A stretch of 64,000 nucleotides of DNA from Argyresthia goedartella (taxonomy: Eukaryota > Arthropoda > Insecta > Lepidoptera > Argyresthiidae): assembly GCA_949825045.1 (NCBI GenBank), contig OX463807.1:11681501-11745500 (forward strand), read 5' to 3'. The position numbers were made by a program, and so were the translations under genes. The notes beneath the pieces are model-generated. The model was not told the DNA's origin. It saw only the letters and a list, made by a program, of their open reading frames with translations, and did no database searches. Below, in pieces: positions 45,385 through 55,996 of the stretch (the stretch's first letter is position 1; each line of letters starts with the position of its first letter).

Positions 45385-45721
45385 GTCAAGTGACAGTCAC
45401 TTGTACCTACCTATAAACATGATCCGACACCAAGAGAAGTGTACGGAGTTAGCTGGACAAGTTTGAAAAAAAAAACAAGAAAGAAACTGTCCTGTATCAG
45501 CCAACATTTTTTTCAAGCCCGCCATTAATTAAGAGGGCGGCGGGCGCCCCGTTAGCCGCGCTTGAAGATATGGTGAGCCAAAGTCGGGTAACAAGTAACC
45601 AATAATAAACAAGGTGACATTTAATTAGCTTATGAACTACTTTTCCCAAGAAAAATATTGTCGCAAATGAAAAAAGAATTGGGTCTCCCATAGTAACTTG
45701 TAATTAGCTGATTGGGTCAAT

Positions 45722-46453
45722 GTACTGAGGAGTGTATAGATAATTTTCCGAAATAATATTTTCCTTGTATTTTTTTTTTCTATATCACTTCAGTTTCTTT
45801 TTGCCAGACATATATTTTCCTATGCATTTATTTCTTCAATCCTTCTTGGTCATCTTCATAGATTTAACCAATATAATAATTTTTCAGGTGCTTATTTCCT
45901 CAAACATTTTATGCTTGGTTTAACTTACATCCATACACGTCCATTTTGCGTGACAGGGGGCTAGCCCATCGCCGCAGCTAAGGAAATATGAAGGTTTCCT
46001 CCCGATGTTTTCATCACCGTTAGAACTTCCGCATGGTGTACTATCAGACTAACATTATACAATAGCGTGTGATTTATTAAATAAATTAAGTAGGGTGGCT
46101 GGCGATTTGACTACGCGATACCTAACTTGTTGTATTTTCTGAGTTCTTTTTTGTGTCATACATATCTCCTTAGCTGCGGTGACGATCTAGCCTCCTGTCA
46201 CGCAAAAAGGAGAAGTGAAAACTGACTAAACGGGGGCGCATCTGTGCCTCTGCCACCCCGTATGGGAAAAGGCGTGACGTGTATGGATTTAAGTTAAAAC
46301 AAACATAAAGTGCACGAGGAAATAAACACCTGGAAAATTATTATACCGGTAAAACAAAAGTATAAATAATAAAATAAATCGTAAAAAAACGCGAATGGAA
46401 AAAATACAATGAAAATATTATTTCGGAAAATTGATCTATACACTCGTACTGAG
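45722..46453. mobile_element. Fold-back element with 8-bp target duplication
   Basis: GTACTGAG at 45722-45729 and again at 46446-46453 brackets a 716-bp element. Its ends read GAGTGTATAGAT and inverted ATCTATACACTC. The arms continue inward with small gaps for about 260 bp each (AATTTTCCGAAATAATATTTTC; TTGCGTGACAGG; CCGCAGCTAAGGA). No coding capacity. An 8-bp duplication fits hAT-like or related transposases; which one is inference. Confidence 0.85.
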
Positions 46454-48020
46454 TGAAGTATTTTTTTTATTTGCGACCATATGTTTCTTCCAATGGGGAA
46501 AGTTGTTCATATTGATGGGTACTCTCATTCGACAAAATATGGTCAGACAATTAAATGTCACCCTGTATGTATGTTAAGAAACACAGCGCAATCTGCCCCT
46601 TAAATTTCACGATCACTAACAAGTACTTACAACCAACCAGTCGTCGGCGCGCCGGCAGCCAGTGCAATATCACAAAGCTCGAGTAACGTGCAACACATAA
46701 TATATGTTAAGAAAGGAGGCCAAAACCCCTTACTAAGATAGTGATCTAACAAAGAGTAGGTAGGTAGCAGGTGTTTAAAAAGTCCCGCTTTAAGGGGCGG
46801 TGCAAGCCGCCCTCTAAATATTCACGACGTGAAATTATAAATTTTAGTAAATCCAGTTCCGGTTGAGAATCCGTATAATCGGTCACTTTATTGCTATATG
46901 TAATTGGCTAAGCAATATTAATGCTTAGGCCCTAAATTACCTACAATGCTACTTTTTTATCTAGGCCGATACGTGCTACGTTTTAGTCCTAGATAATTTA
47001 TGTTGCGAACATCAAATAACTAAATAGTAACACTAATAAATAATATAGTTAACTAAACATTTCGCTTTAAGCGCTTTCAATGCTGAACGAGCACAATTCC
47101 GTCAATATCGTACGATAACAACATAACCTCAGAACGGACATGAATGAGAAATTAACCAACCAATTCCTTGGACTTATTGCCACCAATCAGTCTTGTCTGG
47201 CTCTGGCTGGCAAGTCTTGTGGCAACAAGGCGGTCGCAGTGATAGATAAATTACGGCCAAACGAATAAAAATTGCATTTTTATTTTGTGCACATTTTTAC
47301 TGTAACTGTTTTTTTTTGTTCACGTCCCCAAGGATAAAGTTCAATGTCAACAAACCGACGACGTGTGTATTTTTACTGATTTCACACAGAAAAAAAATGT
47401 GCAAACCACGTAAAGAATTGTGAAGTGCCAAAGAAATAAGTTGTGCTGTTTTTGTATTGACTTTGACTACTTTTTAGTATATCCAATAAGCATAGCAATA
47501 AGACTTCTGATATAGGTAAGTAATATTTTGTATTTGTTTTATGAGTTATGAACATTGTCTATTAGCATTTAACTCAATTACTACGTGAAATTTTAATATT
47601 GGATTAATTTTTTGAGTGGCCTGGCTCGACCACGGCATGATAGGCCATAATAATGATTTATTTATTTATTTTCGGAAACATACAGTTTTAGCTACCGAAA
47701 TAGTAAGTTAGAAAAATAGAATGCCTAACTTACTATTACGGTACACACCATTTAAAAGATGCTGGATTTAGTGCCTGATTACTGTCTTTTAGTGCCTGAA
47801 TCTCAGAATTTGTGCCTTAATATTTTTATGGATTTGGATCTTATATTTACTGTGATATTTGACATCATACAAGGTTCTCGTATAATTTATAAGTATCATT
47901 AGTCAGGGCGAGAATCTTTTATATGACCAGCCACAACCTGATCAAAATTTGTAACACTTGTTCAGGTAAGTCTTATTTGATAGTTTCATAGCTGGAAGGG
48001 ACCATAACCTGAGTAAAAAA
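46454..48020. other. Unassigned stretch; possible non-coding first exon
   Basis: The segment before 47515 ends TCTGATATAG with a consensus donor GTAAGT at 47516, so a 5'UTR exon on the plus strand is possible. AGTGCCTGATTACTGTC and CTGAATCTCAGAATTTG (47770-47815) are the inverted counterpart of 60228-60265. Confidence 0.3.
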
Positions 48021-48076
48021 ATCGGTCAAGGGCGAGTCGAATTCGCACACGAACGGATCCGTACCATCTTTAAGAA
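48021..48076 (-). repeat. Dispersed lepidopteran repeat, end fragment
   Basis: TCGGTCAAGGGCGAGTCGAA ... CCGTACCATC is the complement of the family's 3' end (ACTCGCACTTGACCGG). Confidence 0.7.
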
Positions 48077-48324
48077 GTCGTGTAATATGTGTGGACTTGA
48101 CTGTCATAAGACCGATTTCATAGCCTCGTTATCATTGTATAGTCGAAGAAATAGAGATTGAAGTCGGTTTGTTTTTAATTTAACTTTGTACATTATTTTC
48201 GTACAGTTTATTGATTTTTTTCAAACATAATTATATAATTAAAGGAAAGGGAAGCCTTCGCATTTATTTTTTGGGATTTGTGAAGTAAGGAATAGCGCCG
48301 CTATAGAGATAGAGTACGTAGATA

Positions 48325-49030
48325 GGGATGCCCCCAATAATTTCAGGCCAGTCTCGGTTCTACCCGCATTGAGCAAAATATTTGAGAAGATTATATTGGG
48401 TCAGTTGCTGGCGCACTTCAATGCGAATCAAATTCTCCATAGCCAGCAGTTTGGATTTATAAAAGGGCGGTCGACAACATATGCCGGAGTCATGTTAGTT
48501 AAACATATTTTTAATACGTGGGAATTTTAATAGTAGGGAAGCTATAGCTGTTTTTTGTGACCTGTCCAAGGCATTTGACTGTGTAGACCACGAAACATTG
48601 CTCTTAAAGCTAAAACACTATTACGGCATAAAAGGCAAAAGCTCTAAGCTTATGAGATCGTATTTAGAAGGGAGGGTTCAAAAAGCTGACATTAATAGGA
48701 AAAAACCGTCGGGTTCTCAGGTGAAGATGGGAGTCCCACAGGGATCTATTCTAGCTCTGTTCCTTTTCCTCGTGTGTGCGAACTAGAAATAAACATAAGC
48801 TTTCTTTTCCAATGTTCCTCACAAAAGTTAGTAGTTCTTTTATGGGACACTGGGCTTCTACAATAAAATTCCGAAAGAAATACAAAACTTAACTGAAGCT
48901 TGATTCAAAAAATGTATAAAGCACACTTTGTGCACAACTGCCTACTACAAAATGAATGACTTTTTAAAAGACGCTGACATCTGGCATTAAACCAGTTCAT
49001 TGCACCCTATATATTATATGCTAATAATGA
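48325..49030 (+). pseudogene. LINE-D-type reverse transcriptase with internal deletion
   Basis: Plus-strand blocks NNFRPVSVLPALSKIFEKII, QQFGFIKGRSTTYAGVMLV, AVFCDLSKAFDCVDHETLL, LRSYLEGR-like MRSYLEGRVQ and GVPQGSIL. The sequence then jumps to FYNKIPKEIQNLTEA and DFLKDADIW near the C-terminus. The FADD catalytic block is lost. Stops after WEF and a frameshift follow. It is related to LINE-B and LINE-D; exact family unresolved. Confidence 0.8.
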
Positions 49031-49551
49031 ACTTATGCTAGTTAGGCCCAACAGATAGAACGCAAATCAGCACTATATTTGGGTTACGTCTGACAACTCA
49101 GTACACAATTTGGAGATATGGCGTTCCAAGTGTGAAACCTTAGTTGTATTTATTAGATTCTCCATGACACAAAACAATGTAAGACTATGTTATAAAGTGA
49201 CAGATCTAAAATATTATTACGATTTTTGGTATCATAAAATTAATGTTGATACAATAGAACGTTTTTATGTTCCGTACGTTGAGTGTCCATGACGCGAATT
49301 TGCGTTTGTTGCATTTTCAATTATAGTAGCACACACATGGCAAGTTACCACTTTTCTAGTGAGCATCCAATCTAATAACACGTTGAATACCAACGTAGCG
49401 ATTGAGCGTTTGTTTGTGAACAAAGGCACATTCGCATCATGAGCAAAATAACCCTTATAGGAGCACTTCCATTTGTATGTCTCAGGTACCCTTTTTCTCA
49501 GGAACGCGTATAGGTAGGTATGAAGTTCAAATTAATTTCAATTACTCTTTT

Positions 49552-49770
49552 TTGGGTTCCGTACCCGAAGGGTGCCAAATGGGACCCTATTACTAACCCT
49601 TCGCTCCCTATCTGTACGTCCGTCACCGGGCTCTACCGGATCGATAGAAATCGGTAGAGAGCTGAAATTTTCAAAAAGGGTGTATTTCTCTTGCCACTAT
49701 ATCAACAAATAATGAACCACATGCATTTTATAAAAATTGGAGTTGTCCCCTTACAAGATAAGTTTTATAA
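49552..49770 (+). repeat. Dispersed lepidopteran repeat, truncated
   Basis: TTTTTTGGGTTCCGTACCCG, GGGACCCTATTACTAACCC, GAGAGCTGAAATTTTCA match the first half of the family. Confidence 0.85.
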
Positions 49771-49904
49771 CATGCGTACAGAGAAGAGATACAGGTATTA
49801 TTTCTTATTATTTTTCAACAATTAAGTGGTCTGTTTTAAATTGTATCTACAACGGTTTATGATAACTGAAAAATGTACTATGTGTACCAGAATTTATTGA
49901 TATA

Positions 49905-50070
49905 TAGTTTTATTGCGCACTAGGACTCTCCAGTTGCACAAATTTTCCTGTCATGCCTAGGTTTGCTGGTAGATATCTCTCTTTAGAGATAAGCTCGCCT
50001 TTGCTCATAAAATGTTTTGTTACCTTACTATTAAGATTTCTGTGCAATAAAGAATATGAATTATTTCCAT
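49905..50070 (+). repeat. LINE-A 3'UTR fragment
   Basis: TGTCATGCCTAGGTTTGCTG and GAGATAAGCTCGCCTTTG match the LINE-A 3'UTR. It ends AAAGAATATGAATTATT. Confidence 0.75.
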
Positions 50071-50232
50071 ATTACTAAATATATTATCTACTTGAATGTA
50101 ACCCGTCGTGGTTACAACAGGTAGTTTTAATTTTAATCCAATAGGATCAAAATATTTTTAAACACATACATCATCATTACATGTGAGGAAAGCTATATTA
50201 AAATCACCGTACATTAAATATGACACTATTGA

Positions 50233-50486
50233 CGACCCGAATGGCCGAGTCGGCAGTGACCCTGCCTACGAATCCAAGGGTCCCGGGTTCGAGTCCCGGT
50301 GGGGGCAAATATTTGTTTGATGAGAACGAATGTTTGTACCCTAGTCATGGTTGTTTATCTATCTAAGTATAATATTTATCTATATAAGTATGTGTATCGT
50401 TGTCTAGTACCCAAGATACAGGCAATCCTAGTTTGGGGCTAGATCAATGTGTGTAAATAGTGTCCAAGGTATTATTATTATTATTC
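50233..50486 (+). repeat. tRNA-derived SINE, best-preserved copy
   Basis: The A-box TGGCCGAGTCGG (50242-50253) and perfect B-box GGTTCGAGTCC (50286-50296) form an internal RNA polymerase III promoter. The ~170-bp body after the tRNA head is shared with 2348 and 23773. The tail is (ATT)n. This copy contains an extra TATTTATCTATATAAGTATG relative to 23773. Confidence 0.9.
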
Positions 50487-50493
50487 ATAATAT

Positions 50494-50901
50494 AAAAAAA
50501 AACGGTCAAGTGCGATTCTAACTCGCGCTCGAAGGATTCCGTACCACTGTAATTGTACAGTGGAGTGGGGTGGAGTGAATAGTTTGGATTAAACATAGAA
50601 ATATGTTGTTTACAAAGTGATTGGTGCGGCTACTTTCACACTTCATACCAAGTGTAAACGTGTGTCACGTAACCAAGTGCATTCATAAGTTTGTATGTGG
50701 TATTGAAATAATTTTTGTACGGGAGCCCCCTCAAATATTTATTTTATTCTGTTTTTTAGTATTTGTTTTTATAGCGGAACAGAAATACTGTTCAACAGTT
50801 CATGAGATACAGACTGGTGACTCACGGACAGACAGACAGAAAGAGGAGTCTTAGTAATAGGGTCCCGTTTTTACCCTTTGGGACGGAACCCCAAAAAATC
50901 G
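50494..50901 (-). repeat. Dispersed lepidopteran repeat, inverted, with LINE in its end
   Basis: Full family body in reverse orientation (CCACTGTAATTGTACAGTGG region, GTGCGGCTACTTTCACA, GGGTCCCGTTTTTACC). Its terminal ~22 bp is duplicated at 55972-55996 as the target duplication of the following LINE. Confidence 0.85.
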
Positions 50902-51396
50902 GTGGCGTTTGTGTTGCCGGACCGAACGGACGAGTCCCCCGAGATCTCGCAATCGCATTTAAACAAACAATAGTTTTAATCCCCGCCGCGCGCCTTTTGT
51001 TCTGCCTTCGGATGCCCGAAAACGAGCCTGGCTTATACCGCGTGTTTCTGTAAGGGTTACCTGGGGAATATGCGCGATCCATCTAGGCACCCCATCTGTG
51101 CAAGCCCTAGAAATCTAGGTTAATACTGATTGTGATGATACTAGTGCGGTCAAGTGTAGTGAATGCCCATAGAACTGCGCGATACTCTTAGGCATCCCAT
51201 CTGTGCAAGCCCTAGAATTCTAGGCCAGGTGCACGTCTGAGCCACGCAGCGACAGGCCGACAGCGAGCGACGCCTACGCAACACATCCTCAGCGCTACTG
51301 CCTCCACCACCACCGCCGCTAAACACACCAACCTGCTGAGATCATTCCGATTAGGAAATCATTGATAGTGATTACCTACCTCTAACTTTATTTCTC

Positions 51397-52823
51397 TCAG
51401 CACCACTCGCCGCCTGAATATAGACTTTGAACTCTATAACAGAAACATACATGTCGCGTGTATTCAAGAAACGAGCATGACCTCCGGGTCATGCGAATCA
51501 AAACATTTTTTCTGGTATCTGGGCTAGCAATATTTATTAGAAAAGACCTAAATCTAACAGTCCACAACATCAAACGTGTCATGGAAATTATGACAGCTAC
51601 AATAAAGTCCACCACCAATACACTATACGTAATCAATGCACACATCCCAAGCTCAAACACGAGGGCAACAATTGCGTTCACCAAACTCCTAAAGACCATT
51701 AAAAGAAAACCAAACAAAGCCGAAATACTGTTACTAGGCGACTTCAATGCCCACGTGGGACGACAAGACTCAGTCGAATTCAGGAAAAAGGGCATAATAG
51801 GAATAAACCTCTTTCATACACATTCAAACATTGTAGCGGAAATCCTATTGGACATTTGCACCCGAGAAAATCTCAAAATAGAAACCACTAGGGCCCGCAA
51901 ATCATGTCGTGTCACATGGTCAAACGGGAAAACGAATTCACAATTGGACCACATAATAATATCAAGAAATACATCTCACAAATTCAACTTCATCAAAGGC
52001 GAATGGAGCGACCCAGACATTTTAGACCACAAGATAATCTGGGGCGAAACAGACTTATTAAGCCCGCCCCAGAGAACCACCGTGATCCGCAAGAAATCAG
52101 AAAATAAAACACCTCAAAAGGAAAGGAACCCTATCACAGCCACTAACTTCAATTATAAACAGTGCGCTTACACCTCAATAACACAAGACGAACCAAATGA
52201 TACAAAAAAATATACCAAAATGCAATCATGGACACACTAGGGATCAACAATATCGACCCCCAGAGGTCCATCCCATCCCGACCATCCCGTGCTAACCACC
52301 CAACTGTGACCGTGATCAACAGATCCTCACGTAAAAGCACCAACTACAAACGAGACGGCTGAAAAAACAACGGTACATTCCAATGTCACGATGGGAACAG
52401 GAACTAAAAAAGTCAGAAGGTCCGAATATAGACCTTATCCCCAACGAGCCCACAGTCATTGAGTATCTTGATAACGGCCCGTCGACATCCGAAATTTACA
52501 CAATAATTAGCCAGATGCACAACGGAACAGCACCTGGTACGGACCAGGTAGTGCCAAAACTATACAAAGGGATACTGGACCAACTGTTAATGATCATTAC
52601 GAAAACAATGAAAACAGTATGGAGAGATAACATGATACCGGACCCATCGAACGAAACGGTCCAAGTACCAATTCCAAAAACCAGAAACCCGCAGGACACC
52701 AGCGATTATCGCAGAATAACAATGGGCAATACAGGAATCGAATCTATGCCACATACCTACTCAAGAAACTGGACGAAACAATAAAGGAACTCGAAAACTA
52801 CCAAGCAGCTTTTCTACGTAATA
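51397..52823 (+). pseudogene. LINE ORF, endonuclease and RT entry part
   Basis: The endonuclease domain shows NIHVACIQET (other frame, about 51440), ILLLGDFNAHVGR (51725-51765), RVTWSNGKTNSQLDHIIISR and DPDILDHKIIWGE. After a stop at 52238 the frame resumes with RT entry blocks (GTAPGTDQVVPKLYKGILDQ, ETVQVPIPKTRNPQDTSDYR), and the sequence ends at FLRN where the Tc1-like element is inserted. Frameshifts near 51470, 52240 and 52740 are visible. Confidence 0.85.
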
Positions 52824-53028
52824 CACACACCGGCACAATTAGCGGAATCGAAAAAAAAGGGAGAAAAAAGAGGGAATTTAGAACAATAAATGTAATTTTT
52901 AAACAATATATTATTTAAAATGAAACAACAATTAAATTAACATGTTTTGACATTCATTTGTAACACCATACTTAAAGTTTAATTAAAATAAAAATTAAAT
53001 TAAACAAAATGCATTTTTCTTCGATTTT

Positions 53029-54186
53029 TTATTTATAGAGAAACAGCAGAAAAATCAAGATTTTCCAAAGGTTAACAACAATTTCAACGACTGATCCATA
53101 TCGAGTGTTTCCTCCTCGTGCTCTGATGAGGGTTTCTATCCGTCTGGGCATGCTGCGGATGATGTTATCAATGGTTTCTTGGGACAACCTCTGCCATTCT
53201 TCAAGTAATGCGATTCGCAACTCGTTGAGATTATTGGGACGTGGCATTCTTGACTTTACACTCCTCTTTAGCAAGTCCCAGACGTGTTCTATAGGGTTCA
53301 TATCGGGGGACCGTGCTGGCCACTCCATCACCGTTATACCAACATGGTTTAGGTATGTCTATACTGTGCGAGCACTGTGAGCATTATCCTGCATTAGAAC
53401 GAAGTTGTTACCAATAAAGGGGGCAAATGGCACAACATGTTCTTCTAAAATCTCCCTGATATACCGATCAGCATTCAGATTCCCGCCATCGACCACTACT
53501 AACTCCGTACGAGCTCCTAAACATATTCCTCCCCAGACCATAATTGAACCGCCACCATATGCCACTGTATTTTCAAAATTAGACTGGATATACCGTTCTC
53601 CTTTGCGTCTCCATACTCGCTGCCTTCCATCAATTTGATTTAACATAACTCTGCATTCATCAGTAAAAAGAACCTGTCCCCAGTCGTCGAAGTCCCAATC
53701 ACGATGTTCACGACCAAAGTGTAGACGGTTTGTGCGATGATGTCTCTCAAGTTTTGGGGCTTTGGCGGGCACATACGAGCCTATACCCACTTCTTCGAAT
53801 CTTCTAAGAACTGTCCGCTCACTCATCCTTACGGCTCGTACCTCTTCCAGTACATTTCGAGCCTGCAACGCCGTTAGTCTCGTGTTCCGTCGGACTTGAA
53901 GTTGGGGAAAACGGTCATCCCTCCTTGAAGTATACCTTTTCCGGCCTTGTCCTCTCCTTCTCACTAGAGTATTCGTCAATCTGTATCATTGGATGCTACG
54001 ATGAATCGTTGATAATGATCGACGAAGGCTTCTGGCAATCGATCTGTAGGTTTGGCCATTTCTCCTCATTTGATCTGCCCTAATGATTTCTGATGGCGTT
54101 AAATCAGGCATACTTAGATGCTCGTAAATTATCAATATGCGAAAAAACTCAAAAGCCTCAAAAAACTGCAATTCAAAGCTTTTCAA
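53029..54186 (-). pseudogene. Tc1-like transposase, inactivated
   Basis: Minus strand. The N-terminal HTH (LTPSEIIRADQMRRNGQTYR, SIARSLRRSLSTIHRSI) is followed by a stop at 53983-53985. Then come RRRGQGRKRYTSRR, MSERTVLRRF, LFTDECRV (first Asp), SIMVWGGI and VLMQDNAHSA (second Asp). A TAG near 53357 precedes VMEWPARSPDMNPIEHVW (third catalytic Glu) and MPRRIETLIRARGGNTRY. The second Asp and the Glu are two residues closer than in DD34E relatives, with a shortened DNA-x-H segment, which suggests a 6-bp deletion. Two stops plus this deletion make it inactive. Confidence 0.9.
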
Positions 54187-54275
54187 ATGGAATGCACGAA
54201 CGGACGCGCGGTCAAGCGGACAAGCGGTCGAAAAAAATGTATCAATGAAAATTAAAACAAAAGAAAGAAAAAAAC

Positions 54276-54656
54276 CACGAAGGGTTCCGTACCACCGTTC
54301 AATGGAAGCGATGGTGTGGAGTGAATAGTTTGGATTTTACACAGCAAAATATTGTTTACAAAGTTATTGGTGCGGTTACTGTCACACTCCATGTACGTAA
54401 CCAGGTGCATCCATAAGTTTGTATGTGGTATTGAAAGAATTGTTGTATGGGAGCCCCCTTAAATAATTCTTTAATCCTGTTTTTTAGTATTTGTTGTTAT
54501 AGCGGCAACAGAAATACATAATCTGTGAAAATTTCAACTCTCTAGCTAGCTAGGTTCTTGAGATACAGCCTGGTGACAGACGGACGGACGGACAGCGAAG
54601 TCTTAGTAATAGGGTCCCGTTTGGAACCCTTCGGGTACGGAACCCTAAAAATGGCA
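54276..54656 (-). repeat. Dispersed lepidopteran repeat inside the Tc1-like element
   Basis: Reverse-oriented full copy, very close to 42058-42457 (same CTAGCTAGCTAGGTTCTTGA block and GACGGACGGACGGACAG stretch). Confidence 0.9.
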
Positions 54657-54781
54657 GTCGCTTAGTATTCCATTTTTAAATTAAAACCCAAATTTAAAAA
54701 AGCTTGTTTAGCCGGCCAGTAACACGCAAAAATTCGTAAATACTCCCTTTTTTTCTGTTCCGATAATTGTGCCGGTGTGTG

Positions 54782-55779
54782 TAGATCCACAGACGAACTC
54801 ATCTTCATATTACGAAGGGTACTAGATGAAGAATGGCGGGCGGGCAACCGCACATTCGTATTAGCCCTTGACATTGCGAAAGCATTTGACACAATTAACC
54901 TAACTGCGCTAAGAGACATTCTCCTGTCAAGGACAAATAAGATCCTAACTAACAGGGTAATTAAAGCCTGTATGAATGAGCGCACTTGCATCAAATAGTT
55001 CGGCCAGCAAAGCGCATGTATTAATAAAGGTAATGGGGTCAAACAAGGGTGCCCACTGTCACCAAGACTATTTACCATCCTAATGGACGATGTCCTCAGA
55101 ACATTAGAAGATGAAATCCCCAATATCTCGGCACTGCAGGACATTGCAGGAGAGACACAATAAGGAAAAGATGTCAAAAAGCAATATGCAACTCTAAAGT
55201 CTTAATACACTTTGTGAAGAAGACCGACATGGACTGGAAAATAGCTCGCTTAATATACAAAATGGTTATTTCACCGTGCATTTCATATGGGCTAAAAGTG
55301 GCAGCCCTCACCAAAGCGAACCGCTCAAGACTAAGAAAATATGAACGCATGATCTTAGGCGACATGCTCGAAAACGCCAAAAACCACCCCAGACATAGGA
55401 AAATACACGACGTCCTACAGGGAAAACAATAACCAAACGAATAAAAAATCATAGAATGTGCTACTATACACATATCTTAAGACGCCCAAAAAAACACATA
55501 CTCCATGCCGCTCTGAACTACGAAACTAGTAAGAAGAAAGTCGGCCGACCCATATATACCCGGAAAGATTCCCTCAAACACGATATTAAATACTATGGAA
55601 AGAATCCTAGCTACTGGGTCGAAATAGCACACTACAGGGACGAAGTTAGGGCCGCCTCAAATCTAATATACCAGGTTCCGGAAACAGACAGCGAAACTGA
55701 AAGTACATCGGACAACCCAGCAGAACAGAACCCAGAATATCAACCAACAACACATGTAACAGAATATAAGGAAACATGA
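54782..55779 (+). pseudogene. LINE ORF, RT core and C-terminal part
   Basis: It resumes directly after the Tc1-like insertion: RSTDELIFILRRVLDEEW, LALDIAKAFDTINLTALRDI (first RT Asp), GVKQGCPLSPRLFTILMDDV. A gap follows where the catalytic DD block should be. Then comes the C-terminal domain (KMVISPCISYGLKVAALTKA, RLRKYERMILGDML, HILRRPKKHILHAALNYE, KKVGRP). Stops after CIK and around 55150-55200, and a deletion removing the catalytic motif, leave it defective. Confidence 0.85.
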
Positions 55780-55996
55780 AGAAACATTTTTTCTGCTCTC
55801 CCATCACATATGGAGGATATGTCCTGTCCAAACTTCCTATATTGGCTAAAGGTTGCATTAATCGGTCGATTCTATTCACAATCCTATCCTATCACGTGAG
55901 CAGGTCTCTCCCCCCCCTCAAAAACGTAATAGGTATAGGTATAATCCTGGCTGACAATTCATTCATTCATTCTTTGGGACGGAACCCTAAAAATCG

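Larger units (their letters stand above)
52824..54781 (-). mobile_element. Tc1-like element inserted in the LINE
   Basis: ~40-bp TIRs beginning CACACACCGGCACAATTA (52824 inward, and 54781 inward on the other strand) are flanked by TA on both sides (52822-52823 and 54782-54783), the Tc1/mariner target duplication. Inside are a broken transposase gene (53029-54186) and an inserted dispersed repeat (54276-54656). Confidence 0.9.
50902..55971 (+). mobile_element. Endonuclease-type LINE, full-length, with Tc1-like insertion
   Basis: Near-identical ~25-bp direct repeats (50876-50901 and 55972-55996; CTTTGGGACGGAACCC) flank a ~3.1-kb retrotransposon once the 1,958-bp Tc1-like insertion is discounted. 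The 5' region carries two 106-bp-spaced copies of CCATCTGTGCAAGCCCTAGA (51088 and 51194). The 3' end is an (ATTC)n tail at about 55958-55971. Together these are the hallmarks of a complete target-primed insertion. The clade is not certain. Confidence 0.85.

Noticed and set aside
50242..50305. Functional tRNA gene
   Set aside because: It has A and B boxes but no matching acceptor stem, and it continues into the SINE body shared by three copies.
53405..53638. Plus-strand 77-codon frame
   Set aside because: Antisense shadow of the Tc1-like transposase.
54662..55177. 171-codon minus-strand open frame
   Set aside because: Antisense to the LINE RT and crosses the Tc1-like element boundary; no motif.
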